This document shows, one piece after another, positions 18,439 through 27,479 of a DNA stretch of 64,000 nt. The first letter of the stretch is position 1. Each line of letters begins with the position of its first letter. The notes below the pieces were generated by a model. The model did not search any database. It was not told where the DNA came from and was given only the letters and a program-made list of their open reading frames with translations. The translations under genes were made by a program, and so were the position numbers. Origin of the DNA: Albimonas pacifica (lineage in GTDB: Bacteria > Pseudomonadota > Alphaproteobacteria > Rhodobacterales > Rhodobacteraceae); assembly GCF_900113695.1 (NCBI RefSeq), contig NZ_FOQH01000002.1:620001-684000 (forward strand), in the 5' to 3' direction.

Positions 18439-18445
18439 GCCGGGC

Positions 18446-19507
18446 TCACTCCGCGAACAGCAGGCTGTCGGCGGGCGAGAAGCTGAGCGCCACCTCGCGG
18501 GTTGCCGGGGGCTGCCCGCCCATGCCCTCGACCAGCAGGGTCGTTCCGCCGGCGCGCACCTGGTACTGCACGCGGCTGCCGAGAAGGTATTCGTTGAACA
18601 CCTCGCCCCGGATCGGCTCGGCCGCGGCGGGGTCGAAATGCAAGTGCTCGGGCCGCACGATCAGGGCGCCGGACTTGAAGCCGGCCGGCGCGTCCGGTGG
18701 CGGGTCGAAGGCCATGGCGAGGGGTTCGCACCACAGCCGGCCGTCCTTGGCCGTCACGGGGAAGGCGTTCACCTCGCCGAAGAACTCCGAGACGAAGCGG
18801 GTCCTGGGCCGGTCGTAGACCTCGCGCGGGGAGCCGACCTGCGCCAGGCGCCCGTCGCGCATCACCCCGATGCGGTCGGACATCACCATCGCCTCCTCGA
18901 GGGAATGGGTGATGTAGATGAAGGTCTTGCCGGTTTCCCGCTGGATGTCCTTCAGCTCCTTCTCCAGCGTCTTGCGCAGCCGGTAGTCGAGCGCGGAGAG
19001 CGGCTCGTCGAAGAACAGCACCTCGGGGTCGTAGGCGAGCGCGCGCGCCAGCGCCACGCGCTGCTTCTCGCCGCCGGAGCACTTGGTGACCGCGCGGTCG
19101 TAGTAGGAGGCGGGGAGGTGGGCGAGCGCCAGGCACTCCGTCGCCCGCTCGCGCCGTTCCTTCTTGCCGATGCCGCGGCATTTCAGGGAATAGGCCACGT
19201 TCTCGCCCACGGTCATGTGGGGGAACAGGGCCAGCGACTGGAACACCATGCAGAACGGGCGCTTGTTGGCGGGGGTCTCGTTGATGCGCTGGCCGCGCAG
19301 CAGGATCTCGCCGCGGGTGGGGGCGTCCATGCCCACCAGCATCCGGATCAGCGTCGTCTTGCCCGAGCCCGAGGGCCCGACGATGGTGAAGAACTCGCCC
19401 TCGGCGATCGAGAGATCGACCCGCTCGACCGCGGCGAAGTCGCCGAAGATCTTGTCGACGCCCCTCAGTTCCAGGATGGGGCTGCGCTCAAGGATGGGCT
19501 GCGGCAT
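18446..19507 (-). CDS. ABC transporter ATP-binding protein (PotA-like)
   Basis: A 353-residue ATPase. Walker A is GPSGSGKTT, the Q-loop is VFQSLALFPHMTV, the signature is CSGGEKQRVALARAL (an unusual Cys and Glu in place of LSGGQ), and Walker B is VLFFDEPLSALD. A C-terminal TOBE-type regulatory domain follows from about residue 235. The ATG at 19507 has GGGAGA upstream; longer in-frame extension is unsupported. Separated from the binding-protein gene by a strong hairpin. Confidence 0.88.
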   Translation of the reverse strand: MPQPILERSPILELRGVDKIFGDFAAVERVDLSIAEGEFFTIVGPSGSGKTTLIRMLVGMDAPTRGEILLRGQRINETPANKRPFCMVFQSLALFPHMTVGENVAYSLKCRGIGKKERRERATECLALAHLPASYYDRAVTKCSGGEKQRVALARALAYDPEVLFFDEPLSALDYRLRKTLEKELKDIQRETGKTFIYITHSLEEAMVMSDRIGVMRDGRLAQVGSPREVYDRPRTRFVSEFFGEVNAFPVTAKDGRLWCEPLAMAFDPPPDAPAGFKSGALIVRPEHLHFDPAAAEPIRGEVFNEYLLGSRVQYQVRAGGTTLLVEGMGGQPPATREVALSFSPADSLLFAE

Positions 19508-19580
19508 GCGCCGGTCTCCCGTCTCGTGATGGGCGCGCCTTGCGCGAGGATCATCGCGCGGAAGGGCGCGGAAAGGGGGA

Positions 19581-19632
19581 GGGCGGGGGCGGCCCGAGTT
19601 GACAGCTGTCAACTCTGCAACCGCCCCCGCCC
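19581..19632 (-). terminator. Two-tier hairpin between binding-protein and ATPase genes
   Basis: A perfect 18-bp palindrome (AGTTGACAGCTGTCAACT, 19597-19614) sits inside a perfect 12-bp outer inverted repeat (19581-19592 / 19621-19632). The structure starts 5 nt after the binding-protein stop on the minus strand. Only a weak T-stretch follows, so partial termination or protection of the upstream mRNA is more likely than a full stop. The central palindrome also contains TTGACA on both strands, so an operator or promoter role is a second option. Confidence 0.6.
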
Positions 19633-19637
19633 CTGGA

Positions 19638-20900
19638 TCAGAACCCGCGCGAGCGCTTGGCCTCGGTGTACATGTCGTGCATCGCGTCGTAGTCGGGGTT
19701 GATGTCGAAATCGATGCAGCGGTCGACGAGCGTCTTCAGCTCGGCCCCGTCGGCGCCCCACATCACCGCGTCGAGCTCGTCCTGCGAGAACAGCTCCAGC
19801 ACCGTCGGGTCGCCCATCTGCACCACCGGGTTCAGCGTGCCGGGCGCCATGGCGGCGACGCGGTGGCAGGCCTCGGGGGTGTGGCAGTAGATCAGGAAGG
19901 CCTCGGCCAGCGGCGTCGGGTCGGGGTGGTTCACCAGGCTGGTGACCTCGATCCAGATGATGCCGGACTTGCCGTCGGGGGTCTCGGCGGTCTTCGTCTC
20001 CTCGATGCCCATCTTGGGCAGGACGCAGGTGATCTCCGACATCCCCTCCATCCGCGCGGCGGAGACGGAGTAGAGCGAGCCGGGGAAGCAGCCCACGATC
20101 TCGCCGGTGATCATGTCGCGCGCGAGCGCCGCGGCGTCGGCCGAGATCTTCTTGGCGTTCTTCATCACCTTGAAGATCATCTCCTCGTAGGCGGCCATCT
20201 CGTCGGCGGTATGCTCGCGGAACGGCGAGAAGCCGGCGGCCATGCAGGCGTGCATGATCACCCAGTTTTCGTAGTCGAGGATGCCGTACTCGCCCGCGTG
20301 CCCGTCGATCAGGGCCGCGTAGCCGCCGTCCTCGATCTCGGCCGCGTCGATCAGCGAGGAGTTGATCGCAACCCCCGAGGGCCCGTAGCGCTGGATCATG
20401 CCCAGCAGGGCGCCGTCGTCGGCCATCGCCCATTTGTAGGGCCAGGCGAACTCGGGGACGTTCATGGCGTAGAGCGGCTCGAACTTCGCCTTGTCCAGCG
20501 GCACGATCAGGTCGTTGGGATAGAGGATCTTCCGCTGCCAGGCGTTGTTGAGGTTGATGATGTCCCAGGTATTGGTCCCGCCCGAGCGCAGGTTGTTCAC
20601 CGCCGACGGGTCCGAGATCAGCATCTGCGGGTTCACGTTGGCCCCGGTCTGGGTCGAGAACGGGTCGAGCACGGGCTCCTCAGTGTAGCCCTCCCAGGAG
20701 TGCAGGTTGAGGTCCATGCGGAAGGAGCCGGACTTCAGCTCCTCGACGGTCTTGGCCCAGAGGTCGTCGGCATAGGTCGCGCCCGGACCCGCCTTCACCC
20801 GGCCCCCGGTCAGCGAGGCGGCGAAGCCGGCCCCCAGGCCGGCGAGGACGGTGCGGCGCGACGGGCCCCGGTGCGGGGGCAGGAACTGGTTCTTGTTCAT
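19638..20900 (-). CDS. Extracellular solute-binding protein of the polyamine-type ABC transporter
   Basis: A 420-residue periplasmic binding protein. The N-terminus carries a twin-arginine signal (SRRTVLAGLGAGFAASL), so it is exported folded by Tat. The mature domain begins with LNLHSWEGYTEEPVLDPF, the usual PotD-like opening. It delivers the ligand to the permease pair at 16730-18438. The ligand is inferred to be an amine or amino alcohol from the adjacent oxidase, kinase and aminotransferase genes. Confidence 0.85.
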   Translation of the reverse strand: MNKNQFLPPHRGPSRRTVLAGLGAGFAASLTGGRVKAGPGATYADDLWAKTVEELKSGSFRMDLNLHSWEGYTEEPVLDPFSTQTGANVNPQMLISDPSAVNNLRSGGTNTWDIINLNNAWQRKILYPNDLIVPLDKAKFEPLYAMNVPEFAWPYKWAMADDGALLGMIQRYGPSGVAINSSLIDAAEIEDGGYAALIDGHAGEYGILDYENWVIMHACMAAGFSPFREHTADEMAAYEEMIFKVMKNAKKISADAAALARDMITGEIVGCFPGSLYSVSAARMEGMSEITCVLPKMGIEETKTAETPDGKSGIIWIEVTSLVNHPDPTPLAEAFLIYCHTPEACHRVAAMAPGTLNPVVQMGDPTVLELFSQDELDAVMWGADGAELKTLVDRCIDFDINPDYDAMHDMYTEAKRSRGF

Positions 20901-21083
20901 GCGGCGGTCTTTCCCTGTCGGTTGGCTCTCCGGCCGGGGTGTCTCCCCCGGTCCGCTCCTGATCGCGCCGCCGACCGCCCCTCGGCCGCCGGCGCTGTTC
21001 TCCTGGCGGCTCCCACCCCCTGGTTCCCGGGGGACCGCCTCACCCGCGGCGCAGCGGCCGCATCGCCCCCGGCTCGCGCCGGA
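20901..21083 (-). promoter_or_regulatory. Gap between amine oxidase and binding-protein gene
   Basis: 183 bp separating two minus-strand genes. It may hold the transporter promoter but no clear elements can be named; a weak inverted repeat around 21017-21041 (GGTTCCC / GGGGACC) is the only structure seen. Confidence 0.2.
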
Positions 21084-23021
21084 TCACTCGGCCGCCACGG
21101 AGCAGCAGCCCGCGTGGGTCGAGGCCTCGTTCTTCTCCGGCGGCATGTTCAGCGCCGGGTTCATGTCGAAGAAGCCGTTGGGCATCAGCGTGAAGCCGGT
21201 CCTGACCACCGGCTGCACGGGGAAATCCTCGAGCCGCGGCATGTGGTGCAGGCCGAAGACGTGCCAGGCGACGATGTCGGCGCCTTCCACCGGGCGCTGG
21301 CGGGCGACGTATTTCGGCAGCCCGTCGGTCCCGTCGGAGTGGTTCATGAACTCGCCGGCGGGGAAGCGCTCCTCCGGGTCGTAGGCGGTCACCCACAGGT
21401 CGTTGTAGATGAAGGGCATGCGCGAGCCGGACGGGCCCTCGGGCTTGTTGAAGGGCGTGATCGAGTGCACCGGCTCCAGCTTGAAGGCGGTGGGGCGGCC
21501 CATGCGGTTGCGCCCTTCGGCGGAGACGAATTTCCAGTAGCGCTCCTTTTCGGGGGCGCGCTTGCGGCCGCCCTCGGCCGTGATCGGCGTCTCCTGGATG
21601 TAGAAGGCGTTGCCGTAAGGATTCTCGGGGCCCATCGGGGGCGCGAGCGTGTCGCATTCGACGACCGAGCACTTGTCGCCGTCGACCGCCAGGTCGATGC
21701 GCGCGCAGAATGTGTGCTGGTGGATCTGGCCGAGCACGCCGGGGGCGACCTCGGTCCCGTATTTGCCGGGGTTCCCGGGCTCGCAGCCGACGGTGTTGAT
21801 GATGCCGGTGGCCTTCATCTCGAACTGGATCGTGCCGTCGAGCATGAAGTACCAGTAGGAGGCGTATTCGTAGTTCCCCACGGTGGAGATGGAAGAGATC
21901 ACCAGTTTCCGGGCGCGGCGCACTTCGGTGCGGTCGGTGCGGAAGTCCCAGTGCTTCCACAGGACGCCGTCGTCTTCCTCGTGGATGCAGATGGCGTTCT
22001 TGATCTTCTCGGGGCTGCCGTCGATGCCGGAGACGAAGCCGTCGAGATACTGGATCGCGCCGAGGCAGTCGCAGCCGAGCTCCAGCGAGTTCGCGAGCTT
22101 CCCGAGCCCATATTCGCCGATGTCGAAGACGTTCTTGCGCGCGTGCTGCCGGGCGGGGGAGCCGTAGGGGACCACCATCTCGGCGATCGAGAGGCGGTAG
22201 AAGGCGGGGCGGCCGTCGAGCTTCACGTCGTGGAGCGTCAGGCCCTCGCGGCCGTTGAAGCCGATGACCATGTCCCAGTCGGCCCAGGTGATGCGCCGGC
22301 CGTCCATGTCGAAGCTGACGCCCTCGGGCTGGACCACGTCGATGGGCTTGAGGTCCTTGCGGAACCCGTCCTGGAACTGGGCCTCGTAGTTGACGTCTTC
22401 CTTGGGGACCTCGCGGACGCCGTAGTCGTCGATGCGGATCACTTCCATCTTCTTGATGTCGACGACGGGGTTCAGGCCCTCGATCGGGTGGGCGTAGAGG
22501 TTGTCGTAGGGGCCGGACTTCACCCAGCAGAAGGTGTGGGCGACGTGTTTCCCTTCCTCGCCCTCGACGCCGAAGTTGCCGGCGGACCAGGGGTCGACGC
22601 AGACCAGGGAGACGTCCTCGATGCCGCGCTTGGCGCAGGCGGCCTGGAATTCGGGGTTCGCCTTCACCGTGGCTTCGATCTGGAGGAACTCCTCGGCCAT
22701 GATCATCGGGCGGGCGCTCTCGACGAAGGTCTCCGACAGGATCTTTCCGGCGGAGAGGGAGACGACGTATTTCCACACGCCGATCCGGCCCATCTCGAAG
22801 ACGTTGACGCGGGCCTCGCGGGGGAAGTCGTCGCCGGGGGAGAAGGCGCGGACGCGCTTCTTGGAGGGCTCCTTCAGCTCGATCATCTCGAAGCGCAGGG
22901 CCTCGGTCCTGCGGGCCGCGCGCACCAGCTGGGCGGCGTAGGCGATCTCGCTCTCGGTCAGGGGCTCCAGAGGATGGGTCGGCGCGTGGTCGGCGGCGAT
23001 GGGCGTCTCGGGCTTGTTCAT
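21084..23021 (-). CDS. Copper-containing primary amine oxidase (TPQ cofactor)
   Basis: A 645-residue quinoprotein amine oxidase close in size to the soluble Arthrobacter enzymes. The topaquinone precursor is Tyr384 in TVGNYEYASYWY, the catalytic base is Asp300 in FDIGEYGLG, and copper ligands are the two His of HQHTF (about 434 and 436) plus a later His in GLHHMPR. It oxidises primary amines to aldehydes with release of ammonia and peroxide. No signal peptide, so cytosolic. ATG at 23021 with GAGGA upstream. Next to a polyamine-type importer and an SDR, it likely starts breakdown of an imported amine. The C-terminus GCCSVAAE has an unusual Cys pair. Confidence 0.92.
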   Translation of the reverse strand: MNKPETPIAADHAPTHPLEPLTESEIAYAAQLVRAARRTEALRFEMIELKEPSKKRVRAFSPGDDFPREARVNVFEMGRIGVWKYVVSLSAGKILSETFVESARPMIMAEEFLQIEATVKANPEFQAACAKRGIEDVSLVCVDPWSAGNFGVEGEEGKHVAHTFCWVKSGPYDNLYAHPIEGLNPVVDIKKMEVIRIDDYGVREVPKEDVNYEAQFQDGFRKDLKPIDVVQPEGVSFDMDGRRITWADWDMVIGFNGREGLTLHDVKLDGRPAFYRLSIAEMVVPYGSPARQHARKNVFDIGEYGLGKLANSLELGCDCLGAIQYLDGFVSGIDGSPEKIKNAICIHEEDDGVLWKHWDFRTDRTEVRRARKLVISSISTVGNYEYASYWYFMLDGTIQFEMKATGIINTVGCEPGNPGKYGTEVAPGVLGQIHQHTFCARIDLAVDGDKCSVVECDTLAPPMGPENPYGNAFYIQETPITAEGGRKRAPEKERYWKFVSAEGRNRMGRPTAFKLEPVHSITPFNKPEGPSGSRMPFIYNDLWVTAYDPEERFPAGEFMNHSDGTDGLPKYVARQRPVEGADIVAWHVFGLHHMPRLEDFPVQPVVRTGFTLMPNGFFDMNPALNMPPEKNEASTHAGCCSVAAE

Positions 23022-23300
23022 GTCCGTCCTCGGGGGCTGGCGCCGGCCTTGGCGGCGCGAGGGTCTCCATAAGGCTGATGCGGGGCGCGAGGCCCCGGCA
23101 TGTTGCGCTCGCGAAGGCTGCGCCCGGGATCGACTTGATGTCGACAAAAAACGGGCACCTGCTCGGATCGTGCTGCAAATTTGCGCAGAAATGTCCAGAC
23201 ATGCCCGCGTTGAGGGCGCCCGCTTTCGCGGGGTGCGAAATCCCGATACGGGTCTCTTCCGCCGGGGCGCCCCGGCCCCCGGCGGAGGGCCTGCGGGGGC
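23022..23300 (-). promoter_or_regulatory. Promoter region of the amine oxidase
   Basis: This 279-bp gap contains the AT-richest stretch nearby. Three short palindromes are visible: TGTCGACA near 23142-23149, GCAAATTTGC at 23175-23184, and ATGTC-CA-GACAT at 23191-23202. They lie 120-180 bp upstream of the oxidase start and could be operator sites. The regulator is unknown; none is encoded in this island. Confidence 0.35.
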
Positions 23301-24074
23301 CTAGTCGAGCGCCTCCAGCGATTCGGGCAGGATCTGGCCGCCGTCGACCACCAGCGTCTGGCCGGTGATGTAGCCGGCCTCCTCGGAGGCGAAGAACAGC
23401 GCCGCATGCCCGATGTCGGCGACCGAGCCGATCTTCTTGAGCGGGATCGAGGCGGCCATGGTGGCGAGATAGTCCTCGCCCAGCCCGTCGAGCCCCTCGG
23501 TCATCACGTTGCCCGGCATCACCGCGTTGATCGTGGCGCCGAGCTTCGCGAGCTCGATGGCGGCGGTGCGCAGGAAGCCCAGCTGCCCCGCCTTGGAGGC
23601 GCCGTAGTGCGCCCAGCCGGGGAAGCCGGTCACCGGGCCGGTGATCGAGGAGGTCAGCACCACCCTGCCGCCGGGTTTCTTCGCGAACTCCGGCAGCACC
23701 GCCTTGGTGCACAGGAAGGCGCTGCGCAGGTTGGCGGCCATGACGGCGTCCCAGTCCTCGGGGCTCATTTCGGCGAGGCTCACCTGCGGGAAGACGCCGG
23801 CGTTGGCGCACATGACGTCGAGGCTTCCGAAGGTCTCGACGGTCGCCGCGACCAGGCCCTGCACCGCGTCCCAGTCGGAGACGTCGCAGACATGGGTCGC
23901 GACCGTCGCTCCGCCCGCCGCCAGCTCGGCCGCCGTCGCCTCCAGCGCCTCGGCCCCGCGGGCGGCGAGCATCACCTTCGCGCCGCGGTCGGCGAAGACC
24001 TTGGCGATGCCCTTGCCGATGCCCTTCGACGCCCCGGTCACCACCACGCCGCGTCCCTCGATCGATGTCAGCAC
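23301..24074 (-). CDS. Short-chain dehydrogenase/reductase (SDR)
   Basis: A 257-residue classical SDR. It shows the cofactor motif TGASKGIGKG, the NAG motif CANAGV, the catalytic Ser in VLTSSITG, and the YxxxK motif YGASK. The C-terminal VVDGG is typical. It reduces or oxidises a carbonyl with NAD(P). Lying upstream of the amine oxidase on the same strand, it may act on the aldehyde product or a hydroxy amine. Exact substrate unknown. ATG at 24074 faces the kinase gene divergently. Confidence 0.85.
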   Translation of the reverse strand: MLTSIEGRGVVVTGASKGIGKGIAKVFADRGAKVMLAARGAEALEATAAELAAGGATVATHVCDVSDWDAVQGLVAATVETFGSLDVMCANAGVFPQVSLAEMSPEDWDAVMAANLRSAFLCTKAVLPEFAKKPGGRVVLTSSITGPVTGFPGWAHYGASKAGQLGFLRTAAIELAKLGATINAVMPGNVMTEGLDGLGEDYLATMAASIPLKKIGSVADIGHAALFFASEEAGYITGQTLVVDGGQILPESLEALD

Positions 24075-24215
24075 GATCCCGTCTCCTTCGCTGCATTGCC
24101 GTCAGGACCGCGGCAATTCTTGTGCCATGCAGCAGGGCTCGCTAGCGTCCGGGCCTGTGGCGCCGGACTTGCAGGTCCGGACAAGCCTGCGGAACGGACG
24201 AGGGGAAGACGGCGG
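24075..24215. promoter_or_regulatory. Divergent promoter between SDR and kinase operons
   Basis: 141 bp with a dyad CCGGAC-N6-GTCCGG at 24163-24180 that repeats part of itself downstream (CCGGAC at 24177-24182). Could hold a common operator for the two arms of the amine island. No promoter hexamers can be assigned with confidence. Confidence 0.3.
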
Positions 24216-25211
24216 ATGACAGGGCTCTACACGGAGGCGTTCCTGGAGGACCTGCGCGCGCATGCGGGCGGGCTGGCGTCGCAGTGGGGCCTGTCGCCCG
24301 AGACGCAGGCGACCCTTCTGAACATCTCCGAGAACGCCACCTTCCGCCTCGACGACCCGCAGGCCGGGGCGCCGGTGGTGGTGCGCGTCCACCGCCCCGC
24401 CTATCACACCCCCGCCGAGATCGCCTCGGAGATCGCCTGGCTGGAGGCGCTGCGCGCCGAGCAGGTGGTCGCCACCCCCGCCATCCTGCCGGTCGCCGGC
24501 GGCGGCAAGGTCGCGACCTTCGTCCACGACGGCGAGACCCGCCACGCGGTCGCCTTCGAGTGGATGGAGGGCGCCGAGCCCCAGGCCGGCGCCGGCCTCG
24601 TCCCCGGTTTTCGGGATCTGGGCGCGATCTCGGCCCGCCTGCATGCGCATGTCCGGCGGTGGGCGAAGCCCACGGGGTTCATTCGAAAAACCTGGAACTG
24701 GGAGACGACGGTCGGCCCTGTGATGCACTGGGGCGACTGGCGCGACGCCGACGGGCTGGACGCGGAGGGCCGCGCGATCCTGGAGCGGACCGCGCAGGCG
24801 CTGCGCGCGCGGCTCGGGGCCTATGGCGAGGGGGCGGACCGTTTCGGGCTAATCCACGCCGACCTCAGGCTCGCGAACCTGCTGGAGGGGGACGGGCGGC
24901 TGGGGGTGATCGACTTCGACGACTGCGGCTTCGGCTGGTTCGCCTACGACTTCGCCGCCGCGATCTCGTTCCTGGAGACCGAGCCCTACATCCCCGACCT
25001 CGCGGCCGCCTGGCTGGAGGGCTACGCCGCCGTCGCCCCCCTGCCGCCGGAGGCCGAGGCGATGCTGCCCCACATGATCATGCTGCGCCGGATGCTGCTG
25101 ACCGCCTGGATCGCCAGCCACGCCGAGACGCCCACCGCGCAGGAGCTGGTGGCCGACGGCTACACGTCGGGCACGGTGGCGCTCGCTGAGCGCCATCTCG
25201 CCACCGTCTGA
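24216..25211 (+). CDS. APH-family small-molecule kinase (amino alcohol / hydroxylysine kinase-like)
   Basis: A 331-residue aminoglycoside-phosphotransferase-fold kinase. The catalytic Brenner motif reads GLIHADLRLANLL (H-D-N) and the metal motif is VIDFDDCGF. It lies 10 bp upstream of a class-III PLP enzyme. In several bacteria and in animals, an APH-type kinase works with a class-III PLP phospho-lyase on hydroxylysine or ethanolamine (hydroxylysine kinase with 5-phosphohydroxylysine phospho-lyase). The pairing here suggests the same logic, not antibiotic resistance. Substrate is inferred. ATG at 24216 with an AGGGGAAG upstream. Confidence 0.78.
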   Translation: MTGLYTEAFLEDLRAHAGGLASQWGLSPETQATLLNISENATFRLDDPQAGAPVVVRVHRPAYHTPAEIASEIAWLEALRAEQVVATPAILPVAGGGKVATFVHDGETRHAVAFEWMEGAEPQAGAGLVPGFRDLGAISARLHAHVRRWAKPTGFIRKTWNWETTVGPVMHWGDWRDADGLDAEGRAILERTAQALRARLGAYGEGADRFGLIHADLRLANLLEGDGRLGVIDFDDCGFGWFAYDFAAAISFLETEPYIPDLAAAWLEGYAAVAPLPPEAEAMLPHMIMLRRMLLTAWIASHAETPTAQELVADGYTSGTVALAERHLATV

Positions 25212-25221
25212 GGGAGATCCC

Positions 25222-26529
25222 ATGACCGCCGAGCCCCGCGCCATCCTGTCGATGAACGCCTTCTCGGGCGAGGCGGGGGACGACCCGCTGCTGGCCCGCA
25301 GGCTGGCGAACATGGGGGCGGCGGCGGTCCTGTTCTACGACAAGCCGGTGGAGATGGTTTCGGGGCAGGGCGCCTGGATGACGGACCGCTCGGGCGCGAC
25401 GTATCTGGATTTCTACAACAACGTCCCCTCGCTGGGGCATTGCCACGGGGCGGTGGTCGAGGCGGTGCGCGACCAGATCGGCCGGCTGAACATCAACAGC
25501 CGCTACATGGTCGAGATCGTGGACCGCTACATGGAGGCGCTGAAGGCCACCCTGCCTTCCGACCTGTCCAACGTGGTGCTGAGCTGCACCGGGTCCGAGG
25601 CCAACGACCTCGCCCTGCGGCTGGCCGAGGTCTGGACCGGCAGGCGCGGCTTCGTGGTCACGCAGACCGCCTATCACGGCAACACCGCCGCCACGACCGA
25701 GATCTCGCCGAGCGCCTACAAGAAGGGCGGCGGCTCGCCGCGCATCCGCACCGTCCCGGCGCCGGACCCGGCCGTCTACGGGGAGGATCTGGCGGGAGGC
25801 TTCGCGAAGGCGGTGGCCGAGGCGGCCGCCGACCTGGAAGCCTCGGGGCATGGTTTCGCGGGGATGATCTGGGACTCGATCTTCTCCTCGGACGGCGTGC
25901 ATGCCGATCCGCAGGGGTTCCTGAAGGCGGCCGAGGGCGCGGTCCACGCCGCCGGCGGCCTGCTGATCGCCGACGAGGTGCAGCCGGGTTTCGGGCGCAC
26001 CGGGGTGATGTGGGGGTTCGAGCGGCACGGCCTCGCGCCCGATATCGTCACCACCGGCAAGCCGATGGGCAACGGGTTCCCCATGGCCGGGACCATGACC
26101 CGGCCCGAGATCCTGTCGCGCTTCGTCGAGGAGTTCGGCTATTTCAACACCTTCGGCGCCAACCCCGTGGCGGCCGCCGCGGGGCTGGCGGTGGTCGAGA
26201 CCCTGCGCTCCGAGGGGCTGATCGCCCGCTGCGCCGCCGCGGGCGCGACGCTGAAGGCGGAGCTCGAGGCGCTGGCCGCGCGCGATCCCCGCATCGCGGC
26301 GGTGCGCGGGGCGGGGCTGTTCCTGGGCGTCTCGCTGGGGCGCGAGGACGCGCCGGACGGGGCGCTGGTGCGCGCGGTGCTGGCGGGGCTCGGGCGGCGG
26401 CGGGTGCTGATCGGCGCCGCCGGGCGCTATGGCGAGACGCTGAAGCTGCGCCCGCCGCTGATCCTCTCGGACGCCGAGATCGACCATTTCGTCCAGGCGC
26501 TGGCCGACACGCTGGCCGAAACCCCCTGA
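25222..26529 (+). CDS. Class-III PLP-dependent aminotransferase / phospho-lyase
   Basis: A 435-residue fold-type I PLP enzyme of aminotransferase class III. The Asp motif is LLIADEVQPGFGRTG and the Schiff-base Lys lies in TTGKPMGNGFP. The early NNVPSLGHCH matches the family. The group includes omega-transaminases and the ammonia-phospho-lyases that act on phosphoethanolamine and 5-phosphohydroxylysine. Adjacent kinase (10 bp upstream) favours the lyase reading; a transaminase remains possible. AGGGAG ribosome-binding site precedes the ATG. Confidence 0.85.
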   Translation: MTAEPRAILSMNAFSGEAGDDPLLARRLANMGAAAVLFYDKPVEMVSGQGAWMTDRSGATYLDFYNNVPSLGHCHGAVVEAVRDQIGRLNINSRYMVEIVDRYMEALKATLPSDLSNVVLSCTGSEANDLALRLAEVWTGRRGFVVTQTAYHGNTAATTEISPSAYKKGGGSPRIRTVPAPDPAVYGEDLAGGFAKAVAEAAADLEASGHGFAGMIWDSIFSSDGVHADPQGFLKAAEGAVHAAGGLLIADEVQPGFGRTGVMWGFERHGLAPDIVTTGKPMGNGFPMAGTMTRPEILSRFVEEFGYFNTFGANPVAAAAGLAVVETLRSEGLIARCAAAGATLKAELEALAARDPRIAAVRGAGLFLGVSLGREDAPDGALVRAVLAGLGRRRVLIGAAGRYGETLKLRPPLILSDAEIDHFVQALADTLAETP

Positions 26530-26549
26530 TCCCGCGAAGGAGCCTCCCG

Positions 26550-27434
26550 ATGCCCCAGTTCGCCGCCCCCGACGAGACCACGCGCATCCCGCTCGACACC
26601 GGGCACGAGGTGGTCGCCTATTCCTGGGGGGAGGGCGAGCCGGTGATGCTGCTCTCGGGCGGGCCGGGCCTGCCGTGCCGCTACCTCGCCGAGCCGCATC
26701 TGCGGCTGGTCGACGAGGGGTTCCGGGTGGTGAGCTACGACCAGCTCGGCACCGGCGCCTCGGACCGGCCGGACGATCCGAAGCTGTGGCACGTGGCGCG
26801 GTTCGCGACCGAGGTCGACCAGGTGCTGCGGGCGCTCTCGCTCGAACGCCCGCACCTGCTGGGCCATTCCTGGGGCGGCTGGCTCGGGATGGAGTTCGCC
26901 GTCGCGTATCCCGGCAGGCTGAAGAGCCTGACGCTCGCCGACACCGCCGGCGACATCCCGCATCTGGTCTCGGAGCTCGATCGCCTGCGCGAGGGGCTGG
27001 GGATCGAGACGGTGCGCATGATGCAGCGGCGCGAGGCGCTGGGGCAGTACGAGCACCCCGAGTATCTCGCCGCCATCACGCTCCTGAACTACCGCCACAT
27101 GTGCCGGCTGGACGAATGGCCCGAGCCGATGACCGCCTCGGTCGCCGACTGGAACATGGCCCCCTATTTCGAGGTGCAGGGGCCCAACGAGTTCCACTAC
27201 ATCGGCAATCTCAGCGACTGGACCCGGCTGGAGGAGCTGGGGGCCTTCGACGCCCCGGCCCTGGTCCTCTGCGGCGCCCATGACGAGATGACCCCGGCCT
27301 GCGCCCGGCGTCTCGCCGCGGCGATCCCGGGGGCGGAGATCGAGGTCTTTCCCAACAGCGCCCACTGCCCCTTCTACGAGGAGCCGGAGGCCTATTTCGC
27401 CCGCGTCGCGGGCTTCCTGAAGGCGGCCGGCTGA
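26550..27434 (+). CDS. S33-family alpha/beta hydrolase (proline iminopeptidase-like)
   Basis: A 294-residue alpha/beta hydrolase. It has the oxyanion motif SGGPGLPC, the nucleophile elbow GHSWGGW, and a late His in NSAHCPFYEEP. This pattern is that of proline iminopeptidases and tricorn-interacting F1 type peptidases, though related enzymes cleave amides or lactones. It lies 20 bp after the PLP gene with an AAGGAG site, so same operon. It may release the amine or amino acid handled by the kinase and lyase. Start ATG at 26550. Confidence 0.83.
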   Translation: MPQFAAPDETTRIPLDTGHEVVAYSWGEGEPVMLLSGGPGLPCRYLAEPHLRLVDEGFRVVSYDQLGTGASDRPDDPKLWHVARFATEVDQVLRALSLERPHLLGHSWGGWLGMEFAVAYPGRLKSLTLADTAGDIPHLVSELDRLREGLGIETVRMMQRREALGQYEHPEYLAAITLLNYRHMCRLDEWPEPMTASVADWNMAPYFEVQGPNEFHYIGNLSDWTRLEELGAFDAPALVLCGAHDEMTPACARRLAAAIPGAEIEVFPNSAHCPFYEEPEAYFARVAGFLKAAG

Positions 27435-27437
27435 CCG

Positions 27438-27479
27438 CGCCCCCCCGCGCCCCGGGCGATCCGGGACGCGGGGGGGGCG
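27438..27479. terminator. Long hairpin between convergent genes
   Basis: A near-perfect C/G-rich inverted repeat (about 18 bp with one bulge and one mismatch, 5-nt loop GCGAT) fills the whole 45-bp space between the hydrolase stop and the convergent acidic-protein stop. It probably ends transcription on both strands. Confidence 0.55.

Noticed and set aside
19599-23072. Open frame of about 1157 codons on the plus strand over the amine oxidase and binding protein
   Set aside because: Antisense to two well-supported genes; no motif, and starts inside a hairpin.
24216-25211. Aminoglycoside resistance kinase
   Set aside because: The catalytic motifs are shared with many metabolic kinases and the neighbouring PLP enzyme points to catabolism of an amino alcohol.
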